In this document: positions 23,857 to 34,400 of the stretch, piece after piece
Numbering within the stretch: position 1 is the stretch's first letter
How the letters are laid out: each line of letters opens with the position of its first letter
Assembly: GCF_010093535.1 (NCBI RefSeq)
Contig: NW_022985174.1
Location: forward strand, 14,548 to 78,547
DNA length: 64,000 bases
Direction: 5' to 3'
DNA from: Lindgomyces ingoldianus
Lineage: Eukaryota; Ascomycota; Dothideomycetes; Pleosporales; Lindgomycetaceae
Program-made: the position numbers and the translations under genes
Notes under the pieces: model-generated
Told to the model about the DNA's origin: nothing
What the model saw: the letters and a program-made list of their open reading frames with translations, nothing else
Database searches by the model: none

Positions 23857-24688
23857 CTAACAGCCTTCATGCGTATTCGCATTACAAAAAGTAAACTCGC
23901 CATCCGCCTTCCCAGTACTCAACTTCATCGGGCTCTTCCCACACGCATTCGGATCCTCATCAAAGGGCTCCTCACATAAGACCTCAAATCCATCATCACT
24001 CGACCACTGCTGCCACGCCTGAAACGCCCCGCAAGATTGACGGAACCTTGGTCGGAAGACCAAGTGCCCGACGTCACCTTTGGTGGGGTTGAATGTGTAT
24101 GTGTCTGTTGTCGTTTCAGCGCGCGACCAGGAAAAGGATGCGCTGCCAGTGAGCACGGCGTTGCCTTCGGGGCCGGGGGGGGAGTTGCCGCCGAGCGTGA
24201 TGGTGAAGCCTTCGGTTATGGTAACAGCTTCCGAGTGGGCGATGCCGCAGGTTGTCACGTCGCAGTTTATATCTGCGGAGACTGTTGAAGAGTCAATATT
24301 CTATACGCCTGGTATCGAAATAAGAGAAGTGGGTTTAAAATCCTCTTGAGCTTTATCCAGAATTTTGGGAAGGATAGGACGGTTTACCTTTGACGGGATC
24401 TCCGAGAACTTCAGTGGCAGAGTGCTCGCAGAACTGGTAACACGGCTTTGAGATATCGATCACGCCGTTGTAGGTCTTGTCGCTGCAAGCGTCGCGTTTG
24501 TTGAGAGTGTTGTTGGCGGAGCGGGCGGCAAGCTGGGAGGGCGTGGCGTACACGAGTTCGCCGTTCTCGTTCGGAATGAGTAGGTTCTTCAGTTTATAGA
24601 CGTCGCTGGTTGGGTTTGAGGTAGGGATGGCTAGTAAGACTGGTGGGAAGAGAGTGATGAGGGAGGTGATGGAGCGCATATTGTTCAA
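23857..24688 (-). CDS. Secreted cysteine-rich protein, function unknown
   Basis: Two exons are inferred: 24688-24388 and 24281-23857 (donor GTAAAC; acceptor either AACAG at 24282 or CGCAG at 24273, both in frame), giving about 241 aa. The N-terminus is a plausible signal peptide (MRSITSLITLFPPVLLA; Met1 or Met4 may start it). It is followed by a propeptide-like stretch ending in a Kex2-type Lys-Arg at residues 64-65 (TLNKRDACSD). The mature part has 10 Cys, an even number fitting disulfides, and alternating Ser/Thr-rich beta-like segments (TGSASFSWSRAETTTDTYTF). I do not recognise the family. A small secreted protein between two RIPped transposon blocks fits an effector-like or cell-surface role, but that is inference. 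It is free of premature stops. Confidence 0.7.
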
Positions 24689-26047
24689 AAGGACTAGAAG
24701 ATTGTTGGTAGTAGCAAGATTTTACGTCAATGTACTTGGAAAGGTAAACGGTAATGTAATGCTGTAATCCTGAGATATTGAGATGCTCTCATTCTATCGA
24801 GGCACAGAGTGGCTTTAATACTTCTCCGAGAACTCTCATACTTTCTCTTGATCCTCTACAGCATGGATATCTGGCGCGATTGTCCACTCGACGAACGTCA
24901 GGCTAGGGCGGCTTCCCTTGATACCACCTCGAAGTCCGGAGCATCCTGAGAACGAGGATGCCACGTCCTCAGAATGGCTTTAAACCCTCGAAGATGGAGA
25001 CGACTCGCGCGAGAGTCGAGATGAAGTACCGGCTAGAAGTCATGTATCGGGCGAAGAGCTGGGGAAATGTCTGAAGGAGGGTTAAATCCTTGATGGACTT
25101 TAAAACTGAATAACATCCTCCCCTTTTTTTTTCATGGAGTTTCGTCGCTTTTGGGAGAATGCAATATAAGGAGGTTTGAAGAAGAGACTAGACTTACGGC
25201 ACAGTATGACGCTAGCTACGTGTATACTTCTACCTCCTTGAGCGGTGTATCAATAGTAGATACAAGGGCTCTTTCTCAACTTACATCGGCACATGTGTTT
25301 ATGTTCGCATCTTCAAAGTATTTTAACGTAGTTTAGCTAGTGGTTTATCCTTCCGAAGGCATCCAAACACCAGCGCATGGATATATGTGATTCAATCATG
25401 AGGTAGGGGAAAACAGGATTCAGAAAGGGCAAGATATGAAATTCCTCTTCATCCTTCGTAAAGCGTTTTCTCCGAAATTCAGGGTCAGAAGGCTTCTGGC
25501 TCTTTTATATGTATTCCGTATTTCTCGCACGATAGAATGTCGTCAGAAGTCAGCTGATCTTAAGTCTGCAGCCAGAAAGCCGATCGACTCAATTACTGAG
25601 CATCCCTGCACCCCGTCCCAAGGTTCTAGATCCTTAATCTTCAACCCCATGTTTGCTCTGTAGTCTGCCTTGGCCATCTAATGTCTAATTGGGGTCGATT
25701 GTGTGGCGGAGCAACGCGAGATGAAGCTACGCCGCAATCGACTGCAAACGGGGCGAGTGGATTGCCTTATTCAAAGCAACGTTGCGGACGGCGCGACACA
25801 ATTCCAACCCCCAAAGGATTGAATATCCCAGGGCTCCAGTTTGCTGCGCCTACAACGTGCTGCGATAGAGCCTAATAATTGGTACCAGCGCGTTTGTTCA
25901 CTATGGCGGTATTATTGTCGATCTGATGGTGGAGGGGAAAGATATAACGTGGAGAGTTTCTTGACCTACATTCCCTCAGAGCTTGCTAACACGATACATT
26001 TCCTACTATAATCCTTCTGACCTAGCGGTACCGCTGCCACGACTGCA
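24689..26047. other. Intergenic region between two divergent genes
   Basis: GC-normal, no convincing gene. It must hold both promoters. Short open frames here (e.g. 25436-25663, 25681-25875) lack domain-like composition. A possible intron end (GCTAAC branch-like site then CTAG at ~26022) just upstream of 26048 suggests the plus-strand gene could have an extra 5' exon. Confidence 0.4.
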
Positions 26048-26978
26048 ATGTCAAACCTAGACTTCCAGTGGATTTTCCCGTCTGCCCCACCAAACATTAC
26101 CTCCTCTCTCAATTTCACCGCACAGAATGCCACAGCAAACACCGGGGTATTTGGCAAGCTTCCCGTATACGTGAACGACGCGATAAGGCTCGAATGGAAC
26201 GATTCAACTTCCTCGGATCAGACTGCGAATGTCCAGTATGAATGTGGAATAAGTAAGCCAGTTTCCTCATTAACCCCGGGGCCCAAAGCATTCGTGTAGT
26301 ACTGCAAGCTAATTAACCCTTCCAGACCCAAACGGCTCTCGCTCCCACATCGGAGTTGGGCAGTCATTCAACGGGCGACCCCCTTTTACTTGGACGTTCG
26401 AATTCCTCTCCTCTCCCAGCCCTTCTCCAACTCCATCGCCTTCAGCAAACTCCTCTTTGGTCCCTAGCTCTGGCCTAGCAGAAGATATCTGCGTCTTTCT
26501 CCACTACAACCACACCCTCGGGACATTTTACCTCACGACCGCATTCAGCATCCTCAACACAACGCGCCAGGGCCAACCATATCTGTACACGATAGACACT
26601 CCATTCGGCAGTCCGAAAACGGCTCCGAGTGTCCAAACGGCTGATTCCAAGCATGGTCACTCGAACCTAGCTGCGATTTTGGGGAGTGTCTTAGGGTGTC
26701 TGGCGTTGTTAGTAATAGTAATCGCTTTCGTATTTTGGAGGAGGAGGTCGACCAGGAGAAATGGAGTAGGGAAAGGGCTGGTGAGAGATGACACGCAGGT
26801 AGAACTGGAGCGTGTGGGAAGTATGGCGACGACAATGCCTCCTGCTTATGAAGAGCGGATGCGCGAGGGCGATACTGAAGAGAGCGGCAATGCAGCGGGC
26901 GGGGAGCGGAGAGCCAAGTCGGCGGCCAAGTCGGCGGCCAAGCCAGTGGACTTTGAGAATGGATTGAAGAAGTCGTGA
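26048..26978 (+). CDS. Single-pass membrane glycoprotein, function unknown
   Basis: Two exons, 26048-26252 and 26326-26978 (73-bp intron, GTAAGC...CCAG), give 285 aa. The N-terminal ~180 residues look extracellular: several N-glycosylation sequons (NIT, NFT, NAT, NDS, NGS, NHT, NTT) and a Ser/Pro-rich stretch (SSPSPSPTPSPS). One transmembrane helix follows (NLAAILGSVLGCLALLVIVI...), bounded by WRRRS. The ~80-residue cytoplasmic tail is basic/acidic, with PPAYEE and repeated AKSAAKS. This architecture resembles fungal wall-sensor or Mid2-like type I proteins in general shape only. No signal peptide is visible from the chosen Met, so an upstream exon is possible. Confidence 0.65.
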
Positions 26979-27379
26979 GGCAAGGATGGGGTGTCCTTAA
27001 CCTTGTGGGAATGTACTCTTCATGGATGCGTAGAAGTGGCGTAGATAGAGAGAGGAGTCTGCAACAGAGCCTGAGTTCAAATTTCGAGAGAAACTTGACC
27101 ACTTTCCGATCAACAATTCACGTCTCGATTTTCAATTCTCTGTCATTTGCATGGCGAAAATAAAGCGATCTGGTAAACTATACAACCAGAAACAGCGAAA
27201 GACCAGGAATAGAGACAGGTGGCAGACGAGGTGGCTGGTGCGGACGAAGCCCCGCCTGATCATGAGCTGGTCCTGTCCGGGAAGGATGAGAATGAAGTAG
27301 AAGAAGGAAAGAAAAATAAGCAAAATAGGTGGAGAGTTCCGCTATAAAACACGTTAGTATAATAAATAAAGAATAAATA
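26979..27379. other. 3' flank of the membrane-protein gene
   Basis: GC falls towards the transposon at 27380. No gene seen; probable 3' UTR followed by intergenic DNA. Confidence 0.5.
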
Positions 27380-28954
27380 CAGTCGCCCACAAAAAGTCTG
27401 TTAACAGCACCAAATCGCCTAAAAACCACCCCTCTGTACATGAAGCCTTTCTGCTTAATATAGGTAGTTAATTAAAGCTCTTTTTAGAGTTATAATTAAG
27501 AGATACTTATAGTAGCCTAATACTTTATCTGCTAGCCCTTAGCCTTTTGTACTGCCTTTAAACGCCTTAGCATAGACTCTATAAGCTTGCAGATTAGTAA
27601 ATTAAGTATTAACTTTTATACTTTTTTTAATGCCTTATAAAATTAGTTTTATTTATCCTCTAAGGTGCCTATTGTTTAAAACTTAGGGTGTAGTTTATAG
27701 ACAAGTTGTTTAAGGGCCTACTAAATATGCTTAATTAGATTAAGGTTAAGTAAGTAAAGAGGCTACTCTATAGTCTAAATTCTGTGCTTCTTTAAGAAGA
27801 CCTTTGTTACTTAAGTGTTATAAATAGAAGTGTTATCTTGCATAAAGATCTGCCTAGGCCTATAGTAAGGTAGGAGGCCCTAGCGGAGCGTTTTTATGTA
27901 CAAATCTGCAGAGTAGCCTCTGCACTTAGCCTTAGAGTCCCTCTTTATAATAACTAATTTACTTCTACCTGCCCTACTGTTACTAGTTACCTAGATTGCT
28001 CTCTAGACTATCTAGCTCTTCCTTGTTAATTTAGATTTTTGCTGTATTATCTGTAGAGCTTATCTTTTATTGTTGTACTAGAAACACTACTTAGCATCTG
28101 CCTCTAAGCTTAGCTTAATTAAACATTTATTACTAAACTTAACAGCCTTTTTTTTATAGTTAAAGTAATAATATTGCTAGTAAAATATAAGCCTTAAAGC
28201 TGTATACTTAGTGTTTATTTTAGGTCTTTTCTTATAACAGTAATTAGTAAGGCCCTCTTTCTTAAGCAGATTATAGATAGTGTTGCAATAAAGGTAAGTA
28301 GTGCTATACATAAGGCCTGCTGCCTTTATAAGCGTTTTATACTGCATTTTTAGGAATTTTTATACTAGTTAAATAAGTAGTTGTTTATACTACCTTAATA
28401 TTATAAAAGGACGCCTAGAGCAAGGCATAGAGGTAAGTTAGTTGTGCTCTTTCTAGCGCTTAATAGTTAATGCAATACACTAGTAAGTGTAGCTAAATTC
28501 CTTAGCTAAATCCTTTTGCGTCACACTAGCTTTAAACTTAGAAATAATTACTATGTGTGTTATAGGTAACAATTTACTATTGCGCATTTAATTTCTGCTA
28601 ATTTCCTGCCTAAAAGAACGTCACATGGTGGCTGTAGGTGGTGTTAAAGAGGGGGTGCATACACGCGTTGATGCGCGTTGAGGGGTCGCGCATGTAATAA
28701 GGTAGGCACCCCGCCTGCCAAGCCGATACTATACGACTTTCCCCACTGTACCAAAAGGTACGCACGAGAATACTTAAGCTAAGTATTCTCGCATAGTATA
28801 ATATATATATAGGTAATGCTAGGGTAAGCACTAGCACTAGCGGTTGTCTCTAGCCTAGCCTAAACCTCTATAAGCAAGAGAAGGCCACGTGGTTGACTGT
28901 GCCGACCTTGTTACAGCGCACGGTTTATGTTAACAGACTTTTTGTAGGCGACTG
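27380..28954 (-). mobile_element. Tc1/mariner transposon, RIP-mutated, TSD TA
   Basis: Inverted ends CAGTCGCCCACAAAAAGTCTG / CAGACTTTTTGTAGGCGACTG lie between TA dinucleotides (27378-27379, 28955-28956). The minus-strand transposase is broken by stops but shows FMQDNTSIYNT (~27810-27850, with the second catalytic Asp kept) followed by a degraded YSPDLNPIEH-type block (~27740-27770). Without the nested LTR it is about 1.35 kb, a normal size for the family. It is unrelated to the two-gene element at 18544. Confidence 0.8.
28693..28915. repeat. Solo LTR, 223 bp, TSD GCGCA
   Basis: Begins TGTAATAAGG and ends CCTTGTTACA, with GCGCA at 28688-28692 and 28916-28920. It lies in the 5' region of the Tc1/mariner element, is GC-normal, and contains a perfect hairpin (CGAGAATACTTA...TAAGTATTCTCG, ~28768-28794) beside a TATATATA run. 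Confidence 0.8.
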
Positions 28955-29038
28955 TAAGAAGACTTTCTTTCAACATTTAAAAACATGTTTCTAAAACATC
29001 TATATATATAATAACTATAAAAAAGCCTTTTAAGTATC

Positions 29039-29624
29039 TGTTACAATCCTTGCTCCGTTGAAATGGTATTTTCAGAAGCACTACAGCCTGGGGTGGATTT
29101 TAGCGGGAAGGGGAAGGACTTAGCTAGATCGGGTGTACAGTCCGTCCAGCAGAGTATAGGTAGGGCGAAGGTAAGGAAGGCAGGTTGTGGTTTAACCTAG
29201 CAGCTGTATAAAGAGCTAGTAAACTAATCTAGAAAGAATAGAATAGAAGGTATATATAGTGTAAAATATACAAGGCAGCAATGTCCTCTTTATAAAGGTA
29301 TTAATGCCTTTTAGTCTATTATTATGTAAAGACTAAACAGTAATTACAGCCTTCTAACTATATACATAGGGTTGCATGTAGTGCATGTTGTGCATGCCTG
29401 CATGCTCTTCGCCTGCATTGCCTGCAAAGCCTGCAGGCCTACAATGCTTATAGTCCTATTAGACTACACATTCCTTAATGCATCTGTCTAAAAGCTAAAG
29501 CTATTCCTTATCTGTCTTGTTACATAATCTGTCTAGAATAGAGATAAGCGCTGTCTATCTAACATTGCTTAGGCTATAAGGTACAGCTAATTAAGTAATT
29601 ATAGTCTGTTTATTAGCTGTAACA
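29039..29624 (-). repeat. Family D LTR (3' LTR of gypsy C)
   Basis: Begins TGTTACAATCCTTGC and ends GCTGTAACA. The right third is RIP-mutated. The flanking 5-mers do not match, as expected for one LTR of a full element. Confidence 0.8.
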
Positions 29625-29748
29625 CACAGGCTTCCCTTCTAGTTAGCGTCCTTGCTGTTATGTTCTTTCTGCTGTAAACATTAGGATTTCTTTTTAGTTA
29701 GTGTGTATCTATCTTTAAAGCCTTCTTAAACATTTATCTTTTCTAACT

Positions 29749-30510
29749 ATGCCTTCTTAGGCTTCCTGTCTTTCTGCTGCTGCCTGTTGTCTTTGTACTG
29801 TTACTTATCTTAATCCTCTTTATTATACTAAGATGCGCCTATGTAGTCTCTACTATTTAAACAGTTTCTCTTACATAATAACTTTCTTATTAGATAAGTG
29901 TGTAGAGTGTACATAAAAAGGTTATTATTATAACACCTTTATTTCTAACACTGCGTAGAATTATTTAGAGCAGGAGCGTAGAAGACTGTTAAAAAAGCTA
30001 GAAACTGTTTAAAAAGAGAAGATGCGTAAAAAAAAGAAAAAAGTGTATAAAAAAAAGTTATTAAAGCAATTTTAGTTATTTATAGCTTATTAGAAGAGGG
30101 CTTATAAGCAACTAGAAGTGTTAGAAGATTAAAGAGAGAAGTATCTAAAAAAAGACTTCTCTTTACTAGATAAGCTTAAAGCGCTTAAGGCAAAAGCTGC
30201 TAGTCTTCTACCTTCTTAGCTAATATTAAAGAGTTATAGGCTTCCTACATTACAGCTAGCTAATGCTGCTGCTGTAGTTTTAACTAATGTTAGTGTTTTC
30301 TAGTTTAAGAAGCTCTCTCTAGAGTAGTTTTATTTAAAAGAGACTCTAAGTACTTATAGAGAATTAAAGAAGCGTTTAATAAGCTTCTAATAGGCTTCTA
30401 AGTACTTTTACTAGTAGGCTATCTTTTTTACTTAATTAAGTACTTGTTTTCTTAGTAGTCTAAGATTTATTTAACTTTATATTTTTTCTTCTCTTTTTTC
30501 TAACTAGTAG
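29749..30510 (+). pseudogene. Extra antisense gene in gypsy C: Cys-motif plus coiled coil
   Basis: One plus-strand frame starting at ATG 29749 reads through with only TAG/TAA interruptions that RIP would create from CAG/CAA. It has Cys pairs near the start (CCLC, then LCS...KCVEC at ~29850-29900), followed by a long Lys/Glu/Leu coiled coil (EQERRRLLKKLE, KQLEVLED, LDKLKALKAKA; ~29960-30220). It lies between the integrase end and the 3' LTR, in the opposite direction to gag-pol. The Cys + coiled-coil layout resembles small gag-like or DNA-binding proteins linked to fungal retroelements; the exact family and the 3' end are uncertain. Confidence 0.55.
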
Positions 30511-31471
30511 TTGCTAGTAGGATGCTTTTAGGCGTAAGTTTAAGCTTAAAAACATAGAACTAGAGGTAAATTTACATTTCTTTTAGTAACTTAAGTTTAC
30601 AGATGCTAGAGCGTGTTTATATAACTTAGTAAGGTTCTATGCGTTTCTTAGTAAGCTTTCTAGATAGTTAAAGTGTCTTAAGATTCTTTATATCTAGGTA
30701 TATGTAATTATTTAGGTGTATTTTAAGTGCTAGCTGCTGTTTCTAGTTTACTGCTTCTTTTATAGCGTTCTAGGCTAACTATGCTTTCTTAGTTAGTTTC
30801 TAATGCAGTTCTAAAAGTCTAGCAATCTAGCTTATAGCCTTTAGAGAGTTAGTTAGCTGTGTGCTGTGCAACTTATATTATAAGAAATATCTAAAATTAG
30901 CCTTATATAGGGTTTCTTTAGTTGTAGCTAATTTTATAGTATTAATTATAAGCTATACTATTAGTAGCTATTCTGCCTAATTATTTTATTTATATAACAC
31001 ATATTTGCGCAGATATCTTTCTACTTTTATGTTTACTTATTCTGTTTGTCTGTCTGTTTGCAGGTAATAGGCTATAAAAAGCTTATAATTAATTTCTAAG
31101 TACCTAACTACTGCTGCCTAGTACTTGCTTGTAAACAGCTTATTATAGTTAAAAATAATAATCTCTAAGTAACTATAAGTAGCTAAGATATTTTTTTCTA
31201 GTTTAAACATAATTTTTTTAGCTATAATGCTTTTTTTAAGGGCTATAAGTAAATAAACTTTATAGTTTTATTAATAACTTATGTAATTATGTTATAGAGT
31301 CTTTCTATACTAAGTTTACATAAGAGTAGTAGCCTAGTAATAAAATCTATAGTTATTATAGTCTATAGTTAACTTAGCGCTATAATTAGTTAAAGTAATT
31401 TATAGAGTTTATGTTAACATAGATTATTCTTATTATAGATGTTACATTCTTGTAGAACTTTAGTACATAAG
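30500..31471 (-). pseudogene. Gypsy C integrase, C-terminal part of pol
   Basis: The minus-strand reading near 31050-31000 shows PANRQTNRISKHK, the mutated integrase block YHPQTDGQTERVN, followed by the Tyr/Leu-rich C-terminal region. It continues directly from 37445 once gypsy B and its ATAAG duplication are removed. Confidence 0.7.
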
Positions 31472-34400
31472 TGTCACGATTGTGCACGAGTAAGGTTATA
31501 GAGCTTCACGGAGGTCTAGTTTAATTACTACGTGAGGTATTATAGTAGGTACAAGACGTTGTGTGAGGAATAGGAAGGTTTAGAAGGAAATTAGTAATTA
31601 AATACTTAGCTTAGAAGTCTAAGCGCTTTAGGTATAAATTAAGCCTATTTTAAGTTTAGTTAGTGTTAAGGCAGTTTATACTTAAGTTTATGTCTATATT
31701 ATGTTATGTTTATGTTAGACGTGCACTAATAATACTCTAGTACATGTCTAATACAGTTATGTCTAGGATCTAGGGAGGATACTGTAACAGTACCTTCTCT
31801 CTTATTAGAAAGGGAATTCTTTACATTAGTAGTTCTAGCATTAAGTTGTTTTTATTAGAGTACAAGTTTAGTTTAGATAGGTATTAGGCATAAAATTAGG
31901 TTACTATAAAGTTTTTTTGCAGAGCTTCTACAAGTTTCTATAATAGTTTGTTATATCTAGTTTATTTTATAAGGTATTTATAGATATGTTTTTTTTATTA
32001 AACTAGATCTATTTAACATCTTCTATAACATATTTTAGTTTGTTATTTATAATAATAGGTTTAAATAGTAGGTTTAGCTGTTTAAGTAGATAGTTAGATT
32101 TAGAGGCTGCTTAGCACAGCAATAATATGTAAAACACAGGGTGTATCTTTATGCTGTTAGGTAGAATTAATTAGTAAGTGTGTAATAAGACTATATAGGC
32201 TACTATAAAGAGGCTAAAGTTCTTTTAATTAAGTTTCTTTAATTATTAGTTTATTTAGATATTTCTAGCATCTAGCTAGATCTTCTTGCTAGCTGTATAC
32301 ACAGGGGCAGAGGTTTAAAATTAGTTTACGTACTCTTATTAAAAAGCTTAAGCCTATGTAAGCTTTTTATAAATATATTTAAATATATTTTAAATTTTAT
32401 TAATAAGTTTATTTATATCTATTACTTATATAAATTAATAAGTTAGTTAGGGAGTATTTAAAGGTAGTTTAAATTTTATTTAAAGGTAGTATTTATAGTT
32501 TACTAAGAATAAAGATACTTATGTTAATTTAGATGTTATATTATTAGCTTTAAACTATGCTATAGCTAACTATTTTACCTAGTTATTTTACTAGTAGTTT
32601 ATATACACTTATAAGACTTATTTTATTATAGTGTTTATGTTCTTAGTCTAGCTATTAGTCTTTAGGTAAAAAGCTGTAGATAGATAAAGGATAATTTAGA
32701 GCTATTTATAGAGTTTGTTTTAGAAGGCTAAGACAAACTGCGTACCTCTGTCTAATATAATTATGTTAGGCAGGCTATAGTAAACTTATATGTATTAGTA
32801 GAATAACTAGGCTATATTAGGGGCAGTTATAAAGGAACATAGTATTAGGTGTTAATACTTAGTTAAGTAATTAATAACTACTATAATATTTATGTACCTT
32901 TTAAATAAAAGTAGGTTTATAATAAAATTAATTAATATGTCTTTCTAAGCTTATTTAAAGATTAGGAGTAGTTTAAGTAGGCTATTATACTTTTTTTAAA
33001 AGGCTTTTACTTTACAGTAAGTATAGCAACATAATACGTATTAGCGTACAGTATAGAACATGCAGGGCTAGTAGTACTCTCTCTGTAGTAGGTTAAGAGT
33101 CTTTTCTTTACTTAAGTGTCCTCTAACAAGTAAGTTGTGTATAATTTAGAGTAGTTTAATTCTTAGTTTATTAGAATTAAAGATTATAAGTTAGTTATAG
33201 TAATATAGCTTACTATTTTAGTTTTTATAGTTAGCTAGTGTTACCTTTTTTAACTAACTAGCGCTGTTTTAAAGCAGGTCTAAGGTTTCTTAAATAAATT
33301 TATTATTTAAATACTTATTAGTAATAATTTAATTAATTATTTAATTTATTTTATTTAAGTTAAGGTCTAAAAATAGCTTAAGTTAAAGTAAAGTTTAGTG
33401 TTAAGCCTTTTATACTTTTTTTTAAGTAAAGATGTTTTAAGATTACCTTATAAAGGCATTTAGTTTCCCTTTATTTTAACTAGAATAATAAGTAATTTTA
33501 AAATTAAAACAGAATAAGTATTTAGACTAATAAGCTTATTAGTAGCTAAGTTATTTTATAGTTATAAAGTACTATAAGTTCTTATAGTTAAATAAAACCT
33601 ATATTAGATGCGCTGCACTTTCTAGTTTAAGTTGCTATTATTTAAAGTAGTGTACTATAGCAAGTAATTTTTTATTATAGATCTTATAATTACCTTCTAT
33701 AGAACTTATTCTTTTTAAAAAGTATGTAATAGGCTTAATAGTCTTATCTAGCTTAGTCTAGAAAAGAACTCTTGCTACTATGTAGTCTAAGGCATTAGCT
33801 TCTATAAGTATTAGTAGTTTAAAGTTAAAGTAGTAGAGTATTAGAGCTTTAGTAAAAGCTTTTTTTAGCTAGTTAAAAAACTATTAGTAATTTAAGTTAA
33901 AGTTAAATTAAATTTTTTTTTAGTAAGTATAATTATAAGGCTTACTTACTATAAGAAGTTATTAATAAATTATTAGTAAAAGTTAGTAAATTTTATAAAA
34001 GCTTAAACATCTTTTATATTTTTTAAGTATTACTAATCTAGCACAGTCTAAACCTTAATAGGGTCTATTTAAATACTATTTATAAAGATTACATATTTTA
34101 AATACATAACCTTTAATTAGTAGAACTTACATTTGTTTATATTAAGTTACAGACCTGCTTCTTCTATAGCCTTTAGCACTAGGCGTACATGCTGTTTGTG
34201 TAACGATTCTCATGAATCGTTCCATCTCGGGTCGCCAGGATCCTATCCGAAGGGTCTCCGTATCGGCTCCGACCCTGGTTCGACCCTGACTCGACTCTGC
34301 CCGGCCCCCTGCTGTTACCCCTATTCCCTCATGTATTTAGTCGCACCTCGCCCTGTAGCTAGCTCGGTAGTTTTCTGATATCCTACGTACAAGGCCTATA

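Noticed and set aside
26554..27102. 182-codon minus-strand frame opposite the membrane-protein gene
   Set aside because: Antisense to the coherent spliced frame with a transmembrane helix; low-complexity Ser/Pro/Leu composition.
28610..28837. 75-codon minus-strand frame
   Set aside because: It spans the junction of a Tc1/mariner 5' region and a solo LTR, so it cannot be a conserved gene.
34133..34378. 81-codon plus-strand frame
   Set aside because: It lies mostly inside a GC-rich solo LTR (34199-34504) that has a perfect target duplication.
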